Part shown: positions 1 to 7,665 of the stretch, in pieces
How positions within the stretch are numbered: position 1 is the first letter of the stretch
How the letters are laid out: every line of letters begins with the position of its first letter
Assembly (NCBI GenBank): GCA_002305995.1
Contig: DBRN01000004.1
Span: forward strand, 1-43,418
From: Atopobiaceae bacterium UBA1367
GTDB taxonomy: Bacteria; Actinomycetota; Coriobacteriia; Coriobacteriales; Atopobiaceae
DNA length: 43,418 bases
Direction: 5' to 3'
Translations under genes and position numbers: made by a program
The notes under the pieces: model-generated
Seen by the model: only the letters and a program-made list of their open reading frames with translations
What the model was told of the DNA's origin: nothing
Database searches by the model: none

Positions 1-232
1 GCTCGACCAGAGCCTGCTCGTGAGCCGCGTGCAGAACGCCATCCGCCGCGAGGCGGGCGGGGAACACCACGCCCGCCGGCCGCCGCAGCCGCCCACAGGC
101 GAGCTAGCCATGGGCGGCCGCGGGCACGCCCCGCCGGCCAGCCTGCGATGCCCCCGCGCCGTGCGACCTGGCCGCTCGTGGCCAGTCTCGTTATGGGCGG
201 CCTTGCTGGTCGCGACCCTTCGACCCCGGGAC
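1..232. other. Window edge, no confident gene
   Basis: I cannot support a gene here. The plus-strand frame beginning at base 2 reads LDQSLLVSRVQNAIRRE, which resembles the end of a response-regulator receiver domain. However, that frame has no stop until 1375 and would run antisense through the next gene, so it is probably chance or a gene broken at the edge. GC-rich inverted segments around 87-125 could form a hairpin downstream of the minus-strand gene that ends at 233. Confidence 0.3.
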
Positions 233-1345
233 CTACTGCGGGTGCGTGAGAAGGGCGTGCAGCCTGCCCCGACGGATCTCCAACACCTCGCTGGCCTCAG
301 GCACCGCGCAGCCAATCCTGTGAGCCACCTGTCTTGCCAGCCTGTCCAGCTCGCCTGGCGCCCGGATCGTACCCGTCGTCACCCGCAGCACGGTATGGCC
401 GAGCGCCGCCAGCACGTTCGAGCGGCTCGCATCCCGTGTGGCCTTCCTCCGTCCTTGCTGTGCGTGAAACTCGTCGCTGTCGTATTCGATGACCAGGGAG
501 GAGTCCTTCCAGAGCATGTCGGGCGTGACGAAGGGGCCTCCCGTCCAGAGCACCTCGTGGTCGGGTATGCTGAGAGGCTCGTTGAGGAGCGGTTGGGGAA
601 GGCCGTATCCCCCAAAGTCTTCAGGCAGCGTGAGCATGAGCGCAAGGGCTGTCTCCATGGGCGAGGCGGGGCGCTCCATCGCAAGGTCGAGTGCCGTGCG
701 CACGCGCTTGCGGCCGTAGAGCTTGGGCACGTGATCGAGCAGCGCCAGCGCACGTTTTCTCGTCATAGGTGGGTCGAGCCGGTAGGCCGTGGGCTTGTCT
801 GCGACCGCAAGGCGATACGATCCGCAGAACTCCATCGTGACGAGGATCATCTCGACAAGACGCGCCTTGAGCTCCCAGGCAAAGGGATTGTCGTAGGGAA
901 GGGGCCTCTCGAGGTTCGCCATGTCCTGGGCGGCCTGCGCTGCCCGAAGGTCCCTGGCAAAGCTGTCGATGAGGGGCTGGTGCTTGGGATGGTGGCCCGC
1001 CATCTGGAGGAGGACGAACTCCGGTGTGCTGACGAACAGGCTGTCGGAGAGGCGGATGAGCGCATGAGGGGGAATGTCGTGCACCCACACGTGAAGGCGG
1101 GCCCGCCTTCCGCGGCTGCGCTGGCTCGCCGAGGGGACAAGCAGGTCGACGGGAGTCGACACCACGCCATGCGAGACGATGCCGACCGCCTTCGCATAGG
1201 CGGCGTAGGCCCGCTGCGAGCTTATGCAGTCACCCCGTTGGGGAAGACGCCTGGCCTCGCTGGGCCAGCGGGGAGCCGTGCTGGCAGCGTCCCCGAGAAA
1301 GCGCAGGGCCTCGCACGCGGAACGATTGCTGAGAAAGGCATACAT
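233..1345 (-). CDS. DUF559/Vsr-like endonuclease-domain protein (hypothetical)
   Basis: This 370-residue protein is of unknown function. Residues about 278-323 look like the DUF559/Vsr-type PD-(D/E)xK fold: a hydrophobic strand ending VIEYDSDEFH, then spaced Lys, Asp and Arg residues and a second strand HTVLRVT. The N-terminal two thirds (LLVPSASQRSRGRR, then VWVHDIPPHALIRL) resembles the AbiEi-like actinobacterial proteins that often carry this C-terminal domain. The start at 1345 has GAAGGGA 8 nt upstream and a good promoter behind it. The gene stands alone and diverges from the GH1 gene. Nuclease activity is family inference; similar proteins have been linked to defence or toxin-antitoxin functions without proof. 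No partner toxin gene is visible. Confidence 0.7.
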   Translation of the reverse strand: MYAFLSNRSACEALRFLGDAASTAPRWPSEARRLPQRGDCISSQRAYAAYAKAVGIVSHGVVSTPVDLLVPSASQRSRGRRARLHVWVHDIPPHALIRLSDSLFVSTPEFVLLQMAGHHPKHQPLIDSFARDLRAAQAAQDMANLERPLPYDNPFAWELKARLVEMILVTMEFCGSYRLAVADKPTAYRLDPPMTRKRALALLDHVPKLYGRKRVRTALDLAMERPASPMETALALMLTLPEDFGGYGLPQPLLNEPLSIPDHEVLWTGGPFVTPDMLWKDSSLVIEYDSDEFHAQQGRRKATRDASRSNVLAALGHTVLRVTTGTIRAPGELDRLARQVAHRIGCAVPEASEVLEIRRGRLHALLTHPQ

Positions 1346-1387
1346 GCCGACGTCCCTTCAAGCAGCCATAAGTGACTTCTCTAGAAG

Positions 1388-1417
1388 ATACTACCTAAAA
1401 GAATTCATTTGAGACAA
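1388..1417 (-). promoter_or_regulatory. Promoter of the DUF559-like gene
   Basis: Reading the minus strand, TTGTCT (1417-1412) and TAGTAT (1393-1388) are separated by 18 nt, a reasonable sigma-70-type pair. The predicted transcript would start near 1381, leaving a leader of about 35 nt before the ATG at 1345. The large inverted repeat at 1422-1454 lies directly upstream of the -35 box, where an activator or repressor could bind. Confidence 0.5.
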
Positions 1418-1421
1418 GCAC

Positions 1422-1454
1422 AACTACCCATAACCATATTACTTATGGGTAGTT
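1422..1454. repeat. Inverted repeat, copy 1 (AACTACCCATAA arms)
   Basis: Two perfect 12-base arms, AACTACCCATAA (1422-1433) and TTATGGGTAGTT (1443-1454), flank a 9-base AT-rich centre. The same dyad with the same 9-base spacing and even longer arms occurs at 36102-36140. Here it sits between divergent genes, just upstream of the -35 box of the minus-strand gene, so it may be an operator. Confidence 0.85.
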
Positions 1455-1478
1455 TGTCCATCGACAGGAGCGGCGCCT

Positions 1479-1505
1479 CCGTCAGCATGGCGCCACAGCT
1501 GACGG
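1479..1505 (+). other. Hairpin in the leader of the GH1 gene
   Basis: CCGTCAGC (1479-1486) pairs with GCTGACGG (1498-1505) around an 11-base loop that itself contains the palindrome TGGCGCCA. It lies about 95 nt upstream of the GH1 start. No run of T follows, so it is not an ordinary terminator; it may be an RNA structure in the leader or a protein-binding dyad. A second imperfect dyad, GAAA...TTTC, lies at 1515-1530. Confidence 0.4.
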
Positions 1506-1600
1506 CCATCGGTCGAAAAGCCGCGGTTTCAGCGATGCGGGAGCCCGAACAACCCGTACAGTTGCAGACAAGGGAAAGGGACGATCGAAAGGAGCACCAC

Positions 1601-3037
1601 ATGGCACTTCCGAAGGACTTCCTGTGGGGAGGTGCGGTCGCAGCGCATCAGCTCGAGGGCGGCTATGCCGAGGACGGCCGCGGCCTCTCGGTCTCCGACG
1701 TCATGACGGGGGGCGCGCACGGCGTGGCGCGCGAGATAACCGACGGCGTCATCGAGGGCAAGTACTACCCCAACCACAAGGGCATCGACTTCTATCACAC
1801 CTATCGCGATGACATCGCCCTCTTCGCCGAGATGGGCTTCAGGTGCTTCCGCACCTCCATCAGCTGGAGCCGCATCTTCCCCGAGGGGGACGAGGAGCGG
1901 CCCAACGAGGCCGGCCTGAGGTTCTACGACGACATGTTCGACTGCATGCTCGAGAACGGCATCCAGCCGGTCATCACCCTCAGCCACTTCGAGATGCCCT
2001 ACGGCCTCGCCAAGAAGTACGGCGGCTGGGCCAACCGCGAGCTCATCGACCTGTTCGTGCGCTACGCCAGGGTCTGCTTCGAGCGCTACCACGAGAAGGT
2101 CAGGTACTGGATGACCTTCAACGAGATCGGCAACCAGTTCAACACCGCCAACGACATCTTCGGCTGGACCAACTCCGGCGTGCGCTTCTCGCAGTACGAC
2201 GATCCCGAGAGGATGATGTACCAGTGCGCCCACTACGAGTTCGTGGCGAGCGCCCTGGCCGTCATCGAGGCGCACAAGATCGACCCCGACCTCATGATCG
2301 GCTGCATGGTCGCCGCTGGCCCCGTGTATCCGCGCGAGTGCCGTCCGGCCGACGTCCTCATGGCCAACGACGCATTCCACGGCACGCTGTTCTTCTCCGA
2401 CGTGCAGGCGCGTGGCACCTATCCCAACTGGGCCAAGAGGATGTTCGATCGCAACGGCTGGGACCTTGACATCACCGACGAGGACCTCGCGCTGCTCAAG
2501 CAGGGCGCCGTCGACTACATCGGCTTCTCCTACTACATGAGCCACGTGGTCGACTCCGAGGCCCATGCCGACGTCTCCGGCTCCGTCGAGAGCGCCGACG
2601 AGCACATGGTCCCCAACCCCTACCTCGACGCCACCGACTGGGGCTGGACCATCGACCCGGTCGGCCTGCGCTACATGCTCAAGGTCTTCGACGAGCGCTA
2701 CGACGGCATGCCCCAGTTCATCGTCGAGAACGGCATCGGCATGTACGAGGACCTCGACGAGAACGACACCGTCGAGGACGATGCCCGCATCAGCTACCTT
2801 GGCGGCCACATCAGGGAGCTGAAGAGGGCCGTCGAGGAGGACGGCGTCAACCTCATCGGCTACACGCCGTGGGGCTGCATCGACGTGGTGTCCTTCACCA
2901 CCGGCGAGTACCGCAAGCGCTATGGCTTCATCTACGTGGACATCCAGGACGGTGGCGAGGGCACGGGCCGCCGCCTCAAGAAGAAGAGCTTCGAGTGGTA
3001 CCGGCGCGTGATCGCGACCAACGGCGAGGAGGTCTAG
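1601..3037 (+). CDS. 6-phospho-beta-glucosidase, GH1
   Basis: This 478-residue cytoplasmic enzyme hydrolyses phosphorylated beta-glucosides, such as cellobiose 6-phosphate delivered by a PTS. The N-terminus GGAVAAHQLEGGY and the catalytic pair are typical of GH1: acid/base Glu175 in TFNEIGN and nucleophile Glu376 in VENGIG. The segment DVVSFTTGEYRKRYGF near the C-terminus is the phosphate-binding signature that separates 6-phospho-beta-glucosidases from plain beta-glucosidases. The reading frame is open back to 1409, but the ATG at 1601 has AAAGGAG 6-7 nt upstream and begins the conserved domain. It is monocistronic with a hairpin after the stop. A paralogue lies at 28582-30072. No cognate PTS permease is adjacent. 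The exact sugar is not predictable. Confidence 0.92.
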   Translation: MALPKDFLWGGAVAAHQLEGGYAEDGRGLSVSDVMTGGAHGVAREITDGVIEGKYYPNHKGIDFYHTYRDDIALFAEMGFRCFRTSISWSRIFPEGDEERPNEAGLRFYDDMFDCMLENGIQPVITLSHFEMPYGLAKKYGGWANRELIDLFVRYARVCFERYHEKVRYWMTFNEIGNQFNTANDIFGWTNSGVRFSQYDDPERMMYQCAHYEFVASALAVIEAHKIDPDLMIGCMVAAGPVYPRECRPADVLMANDAFHGTLFFSDVQARGTYPNWAKRMFDRNGWDLDITDEDLALLKQGAVDYIGFSYYMSHVVDSEAHADVSGSVESADEHMVPNPYLDATDWGWTIDPVGLRYMLKVFDERYDGMPQFIVENGIGMYEDLDENDTVEDDARISYLGGHIRELKRAVEEDGVNLIGYTPWGCIDVVSFTTGEYRKRYGFIYVDIQDGGEGTGRRLKKKSFEWYRRVIATNGEEV

Positions 3038-3071
3038 CGAGGCGGCCGACGGGCCAACCACAGGCCGATCC

Positions 3072-3107
3072 AGGGCGGGCGCGCAGCTCGAGGTGTGCGC
3101 CCGCCCT
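3072..3107 (+). terminator. Terminator-like hairpin after GH1
   Basis: AGGGCGGGCGC (3072-3082) and GCGCCCGCCCT (3097-3107) form a perfect 11-bp stem with a 14-base loop, 35 nt past the GH1 stop. The T-tract is poor (TTCTG), as is common in GC-rich genomes, so termination is likely but not certain. Confidence 0.55.
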
Positions 3108-3238
3108 TCTGCCGCGAGGCGGGCATGGGCGGCTCGCGGGCATCGGGAAAAGACCTCCCTTCCAAGCACCCTTTGGCACATGTTTTTGATAGCCTAGGGA
3201 GGGCGATGACCGCATGCGTATGTGGCTTGGGAGGGCAC

Positions 3239-5056
3239 ATGGGCACAATCCGTAGGATTCTCGGGCGGCTTGGGCGATACCGCCGCTATGCCATCCTGGC
3301 TCCGGTCTTCACGTTTGGCGCCGTGAGCATGGACATGCTCATCCCCTACGTGATGGCCCTGCTCATCGACCGGGGCATCTCGGCGGGAGACATGGCCCAG
3401 GTCTGGCTCTGGGGATCGGTCATGCTGGCGTGCGCCTTCGCGGCGCTCGTCATCGACTCGATCTCCGCGGTCTGCAGCGCACGGGCCTCCACCGGCCTCG
3501 CGTCCAACCTGCGCGACGCGCTCTTTGAGAAGGTGCAGTCCTTCTCGTTCTCGAACATCGACAAGTTCTCGGTCGCCGGTCTCGTCACGCGCATGACCAC
3601 CGACGTCACCAACGTGCAGAACGCCTTCAACATGGCGCTCATCATCGCGACGCGCGCGCCCTTCTCGCTCATCGCGTCGCTTGCGATGTGCGTGATGATC
3701 AGCCCCAACCTGTCGGTCATCTTCTTTGCCGCCCTGGCGCTGCTCTCGCTCGCGCTCGCCGTTATCATGCTCAAGACCATGCCGCTCTTTGGTCGCGTCT
3801 TCGAGCGCTACGACGCCCTCAATGCGAGCGTGCAGGAGAACGTCACGGCCATCCGCGTGGTGAAGGCCTTCGTGCGCGAGGATCACGAGGACGAGAAGTT
3901 CGAGCGGGCGGCGGGCGAGTTGCACGACCTCTTCGTGCGCGCCGAGTCCATCCTGGCCTGGAACAACCCCGTGATGGGCGTCGCCATCTACGGGTGCATC
4001 ATCGCGCTCTCGTGGTTTGGCACGCACTCCATCCTTGCGGGCGAGATCACGACAGGGCAGCTCACGAGTCTGCTCGGCTACGTGTTCCACGTGCTGTTCA
4101 GCCTCATGATGCTCACGATGATCTTCGTGATGCTGTCCATGAGCGCGGCGAGCGGGCGCCGGATCGCGGAGGTGCTCGACGAGCAGCCCGACATCGTGAA
4201 CCCCGACAACCCGCGCATCGTGGTCCCTGACGGGTCGATCGACTTCGACGGCGTGTCGTTCTCCTACCGCGTGGGATCCGAGGAGGAGACCCTCTCCGAC
4301 GTGGACGCGCACATCGCAAGCGGCGAGACCGTCGGCATCCTCGGCGGGACGGGCTCGGGCAAGTCGACGTTCGTGTCGCTCATCAGCAGGCTCTATGACA
4401 CGGACGGGGGAGTGGTGAGCGTGGGTGGCCATGACGTGCGCGACTACGACACCGAGGTCCTGCGCGACGCGGTTGCCGTCGTGCTGCAGAAGAACACGCT
4501 GTTCTCGGGCACCATTCTCGACAACCTCCGCTGGGGCAAGGCCGATGCCACGCTGGAGGAGTGCCGGGAGGCATGTCGTGCCGCCTGCGCCGACGAGTTC
4601 ATCGAGCGCCTTCCGGATGGCTACGACACCATGATCGAGCAGGGCGGCGTCAACGTCTCCGGCGGCCAGCGCCAGCGCCTGTGCATCGCCCGCGCCCTGC
4701 TCAAGCGTCCGCGCGTGCTGATCCTGGACGACTCGACGAGTGCGGTCGACACGGCCACCGACGCCTCCATCCAGCAGGCCTTCTCCGCATGGATTCCCGA
4801 CACCACCAAGCTCATCATCTCGCAGCGCATCAGCAGCTTCGCAAGTTGCGACCGCATCCTGGTGCTCGACGGGGGACGCGTCGTGGCGTTTGCCCCGGAG
4901 GCGGAGCTGCTCGAGACCTGCGACATCTACCGCGACGTCCATGAGGTGCAGACGCGCGTGGGCGCCTCGGCCGACTTCGACCGTCTGGAAGGGCTCGCGT
5001 ACGACCCGCTGTCGCAGCGCAACGACCCGGCCTTTGCAGACGAGCTCTCTCGATGA
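3239..5056 (+). CDS. ABC exporter half-transporter with degenerate ATP site
   Basis: This 605-residue protein has an N-terminal six-helix ABC exporter membrane domain (about residues 15-320) followed by a nucleotide-binding domain. Walker A is GGTGSGKST (Lys375) and the signature is VSGGQRQRL. Two catalytic positions are altered: Walker B reads LDDSTSAVD, so Asp498 replaces the catalytic Glu, and the H-loop reads SQR with Gln529 in place of His. This matches the degenerate subunit of heterodimeric exporters such as TM287/288 or BmrCD. The start at 3239 follows GGGAGG and begins MGTIRR; an upstream ATG at 3206 in the same frame is possible. It pairs with the gene 30 bp downstream. The substrate is unknown; drugs, lipids or peptides are the usual choices. 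Confidence 0.88.
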   Translation: MGTIRRILGRLGRYRRYAILAPVFTFGAVSMDMLIPYVMALLIDRGISAGDMAQVWLWGSVMLACAFAALVIDSISAVCSARASTGLASNLRDALFEKVQSFSFSNIDKFSVAGLVTRMTTDVTNVQNAFNMALIIATRAPFSLIASLAMCVMISPNLSVIFFAALALLSLALAVIMLKTMPLFGRVFERYDALNASVQENVTAIRVVKAFVREDHEDEKFERAAGELHDLFVRAESILAWNNPVMGVAIYGCIIALSWFGTHSILAGEITTGQLTSLLGYVFHVLFSLMMLTMIFVMLSMSAASGRRIAEVLDEQPDIVNPDNPRIVVPDGSIDFDGVSFSYRVGSEEETLSDVDAHIASGETVGILGGTGSGKSTFVSLISRLYDTDGGVVSVGGHDVRDYDTEVLRDAVAVVLQKNTLFSGTILDNLRWGKADATLEECREACRAACADEFIERLPDGYDTMIEQGGVNVSGGQRQRLCIARALLKRPRVLILDDSTSAVDTATDASIQQAFSAWIPDTTKLIISQRISSFASCDRILVLDGGRVVAFAPEAELLETCDIYRDVHEVQTRVGASADFDRLEGLAYDPLSQRNDPAFADELSR

Positions 5057-5086
5057 GACGCGACACCGAAGGAGGGTGACTTCGAC

Positions 5087-6994
5087 ATGACACAACAAGG
5101 CGATGGCAGGGAAGGTCGCGCGGACAGGCCCACCCTTGAGTCCCTCCGACCCGTCGCGCAGATCCTTGCCTTTGTCTGGAAGCGCTACAAGCTGCCGTTC
5201 ATGCTGGTGATCGCGGGCATCCTCGTCTCGTCCTGGACGATGATCCAATCGACGCTGTTCACGCGGACGCTCATCGACGACTACATCATGCCCATGCTCT
5301 CCGAGTCGGATCCGGACTACGGTCCGCTTGCGAGGGCGGTGGGCCGGCTGGCGGCGCTGGCCGTCCTCGGCACGACGTCCATGTACCTCTACAACCGCAT
5401 CATGGTGACCATCAGCCAGGGCACTCTGCGCGACCTGCGCATCGAGGTCTTCGAGCACATGGAGTCGCTTCCCATCAGGTACTTTGACACGCATGCGCAT
5501 GGCGACATCATGTCCCTCTACACCAATGACATCGACACCCTTCGCCAGCTCATCAGCCAGAGCATCCCCAAGTTCGTGAACTCGTCGGTGACCATCGTGA
5601 TGTCCTTCACGAGCATGATGGTGCTCTCGCTCCCGCTGACGGGCGTGACGCTCGTCGGCATCGCGCTGATGCTCCTCGCCGCTGGTCGGATCGGCGGGGC
5701 CTCCGCGAGGCACTTCGTCGAGCAGCAGGCTCGCATGGGCGTGGTCAACGGCTTCATCGAGGAGACGATCTCGGGCGAGAGGGTCGTGAAGGTCTTCTGC
5801 CACGAGGCGCAGTCCATTGCCGACTTCCACGAGCGCAACCACGCCCTGCGGGACGCCGCGATGCGCGCCAACACGCTCTCGGGAATCCTGATGCCCGTGG
5901 TGTTCGCCCTTGGTCAGATCGGCTACGTGGCCTGTGCCCTCGTGGGCTCCTACCTTGCCGTGAGCGCCGGCATCATCAGCCTGGGGACGCTGGTGAGCTT
6001 CCTCTCGCTCAACCAGACCTTCACCGACCCCATGAGCGAGATCTCGCAGCAGCTGTCGGCAATCACGCAGGCGAGCGCCGGCGCCGGCCGCGTGCTGGGC
6101 CTGCTGGCCGAGGAGCCTGAGGCAGACGACGGGTACGTGGAGCTCGTGAGCGTCGAGGTGGGCGAGGACGGGCGCCTCGCCGAGGCCGCCGGGCACACGG
6201 GCCGGTGGGCCTGGAGGCACCCGCACCAGGCGACGGGCGAGGTCACCTACATGCCGCTCATGGGAGAGCTGCTCATGGACGGCGTCGACTTTGCCTATGT
6301 GCCCGGGAAGCAGGTCCTGCACGACATCAGGCTCTATGGCCTGCCTGGCCAGAAGATCGCCTTCGTCGGCGCGACCGGCGCGGGCAAGACCACCATCACC
6401 AACCTCATCAACCGCTTCTACGACATCGACGAGGGCAAGATTCGCTACGACGGCATCAACGTGACCAAGATCAAGAAGCCCGACCTGCGCCGATCGCTTG
6501 GTATGGTGCTGCAGGATCCGCACCTGTTCACGGGCACGGTGATGGACAACATCCGCTACGGGCGCCTGGACGCCACCGACGAGGAGTGCGTCGAGGCCGC
6601 CCGGCTCGTCTCGGCCGACGGCTTCATCCGTCGTCTGCCCCATGGCTACGAGACGGTCATCTCGGGAGACGGCGACAACCTCTCCGCCGGCCAGCGGCAG
6701 CTGCTCACCATCGCGCGCGCCGCGGTGGCCGACCCGCCGGCGCTCATCCTCGACGAGGCGACCAGCTCGATCGACACGCGCACGGAGCAGCTCGTCCAGC
6801 GGGGCATGGACGCCCTCATGGAGGGCCGGACCACGTTCGTGATCGCCCACCGCCTGAGCACCGTGCGCAACGCCGACTGCATCATGGTCATGGAGCAGGG
6901 GCGCATCATCGAGCGCGGCACGCACGACGAGCTGATGGCGGCGCGCGGCACGTACTACGAGCTGTACACCGGCAACCAGATCGAGGAGGAGTAG
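5087..6994 (+). CDS. ABC exporter half-transporter with canonical ATP site
   Basis: This 635-residue partner of the preceding gene has a membrane domain (about residues 30-340), a linker insertion of roughly 45 residues rich in charged residues, and a nucleotide-binding domain. Walker A is GATGAGKTT (Lys434), Walker B is LDEATSS (Glu557) and the H-loop His588 is present in IAHRLST. The signature is LSAGQRQLL rather than LSGGQ. In heterodimeric exporters the altered signature of this subunit faces the altered Walker B of its partner, so the two deviations belong to one inactive site. AAGGAGG lies 9 nt upstream of the ATG. The gap to the preceding gene is 30 bp, so co-transcription is expected. 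Confidence 0.9.
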   Translation: MTQQGDGREGRADRPTLESLRPVAQILAFVWKRYKLPFMLVIAGILVSSWTMIQSTLFTRTLIDDYIMPMLSESDPDYGPLARAVGRLAALAVLGTTSMYLYNRIMVTISQGTLRDLRIEVFEHMESLPIRYFDTHAHGDIMSLYTNDIDTLRQLISQSIPKFVNSSVTIVMSFTSMMVLSLPLTGVTLVGIALMLLAAGRIGGASARHFVEQQARMGVVNGFIEETISGERVVKVFCHEAQSIADFHERNHALRDAAMRANTLSGILMPVVFALGQIGYVACALVGSYLAVSAGIISLGTLVSFLSLNQTFTDPMSEISQQLSAITQASAGAGRVLGLLAEEPEADDGYVELVSVEVGEDGRLAEAAGHTGRWAWRHPHQATGEVTYMPLMGELLMDGVDFAYVPGKQVLHDIRLYGLPGQKIAFVGATGAGKTTITNLINRFYDIDEGKIRYDGINVTKIKKPDLRRSLGMVLQDPHLFTGTVMDNIRYGRLDATDEECVEAARLVSADGFIRRLPHGYETVISGDGDNLSAGQRQLLTIARAAVADPPALILDEATSSIDTRTEQLVQRGMDALMEGRTTFVIAHRLSTVRNADCIMVMEQGRIIERGTHDELMAARGTYYELYTGNQIEEE

Positions 6995-7082
6995 GGCGTG
7001 CGGGCCCTCCCTCCAAGGGCGCACGATGGCCCGATGTGGCAAGATGGCCGTGTTGCCAGCTGAATGTGAGGAGGGGTCCGCC

Positions 7083-7325
7083 ATGGCCAGGAAGCTCGAG
7101 CTGTACTACTACCCGGAGTGCCCGTTCTGCCAGCGCGTGCTGCGCGCCATCGACGCCCATGGCTACGAGGGCATCGAGTTGAGGAACATCCATGCCGACG
7201 CCGAGGCCGACGCCACGTTGGTTCGCGTGGGCGGCAAGCGCCAGGTGCCGTGCCTGTTCGTCGATGGCAGCCCGATGTACGAGTCACTCGACATCATCGC
7301 CTGGCTCGCACGTGAGCTTGCGTAG
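7083..7325 (+). CDS. Glutaredoxin-like / GST N-terminal domain protein
   Basis: This 80-residue thioredoxin-fold protein has the redox motif CPFC (Cys13, Cys16) close to the N-terminus, the cis-proline segment QVPCLF and a C-terminal helix SLDIIAWLARELA typical of glutaredoxins and GST N-terminal domains. It probably reduces disulfides or mixed thiols in the cytoplasm. The ATG at 7083 is preceded by GAGGAGG and is preferred over the upstream in-frame ATG at 7026. It lies 88 bp after the exporter genes and may share their transcript. Two hairpins follow its stop. Confidence 0.8.
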   Translation: MARKLELYYYPECPFCQRVLRAIDAHGYEGIELRNIHADAEADATLVRVGGKRQVPCLFVDGSPMYESLDIIAWLARELA

Positions 7326-7332
7326 GTCCCAG

Positions 7333-7388
7333 GGGTGCCGACGGCACCCGCCTGCGGTGCGGAGGGACGGCTGCGGACACGCAGCCGT
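7333..7388 (+). terminator. Tandem hairpins after the glutaredoxin-like gene
   Basis: Two perfect hairpins lie in series: GGGTGCC/GGCACCC (7333-7339 and 7343-7349, 3-base loop) and ACGGCTGCG/CGCAGCCGT (7367-7375 and 7380-7388, 4-base loop). Neither has a clear T-tract. They probably end the exporter/glutaredoxin transcript. Confidence 0.5.
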
Positions 7389-7495
7389 GCGCATGACGCC
7401 GCTCCCGGCACGCACCTGCCGGTGATGCGGAAGCTGGAATGCAGACAGTCTCGTTTGTAGGCGCCTGACAAGGCTCGTCTTGACTCCGAAATGAG

Positions 7496-7614
7496 ATTGT
7501 CGGTACGTTTCAGAGGGAGGGCACTCCCAGACGGTTTGTCAGTGGCCGAAATGTGCAGACGAATTAATTTGTCGGTGGGCACATGCGTCGCCGCCTGGAA
7601 AAAGCACCGACAAA
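7496..7614. promoter_or_regulatory. Cluster of four TTGTCGGT-type motifs
   Basis: ATTGTCGGTA (7496-7505), TTTGTCAGTG (7535-7544) and TTTGTCGGTG (7568-7577) face one way, and CACCGACAAA (7605-7614) is the exact reverse complement of the third. The first copy lies between a possible -35 (TTGACT, 7480-7485) and -10 (TACGTT, 7504-7509). The arrangement looks like a multi-site operator in front of the HAD gene. The binding protein is unknown. Confidence 0.5.
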
Positions 7615-7665
7615 CGTGTTGGTGCGCGGGCATGCCGGCCACGCGCACAGGAGATCGGGGCACCC

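Larger units (their letters stand above)
7326..7665. other. 340-base intergenic region
   Basis: No credible gene is present on either strand. The first part holds the two terminator-like hairpins (7333-7388). The second part is AT-richer than its surroundings and holds a probable -35 box TTGACT (7480-7485), a dyad around AGGCGCCT (7459-7466) and four copies of a TTGTCGGT-type motif upstream of the HAD gene. Confidence 0.7.

Noticed and set aside
20..1375. A 451-residue plus-strand frame over the DUF559-like gene
   Set aside because: The minus strand has coherent domains, a promoter and a ribosome-binding site; the plus frame has none. Only its first residues resemble a protein end.
1422..1454. 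XerCD dif-like site (CATAA...TTATG arms)
   Set aside because: The centre is 9 bases rather than 6-8, the arms are perfectly symmetrical unlike dif, and the two copies have different centres and no recombinase nearby.
1479..1530. BglG/LicT-type antiterminator site before the GH1 gene
   Set aside because: The hairpin is not followed by an overlapping terminator with a T-tract, and no BglG-family gene is present.
3194..7084. A 1296-residue open frame on the minus strand, antisense to the ABC exporter genes
   Set aside because: It is rich in Arg, His, Ala and Val in the pattern of an antisense shadow in GC-rich DNA, has no recognisable domain, and the plus-strand genes have all ABC motifs.
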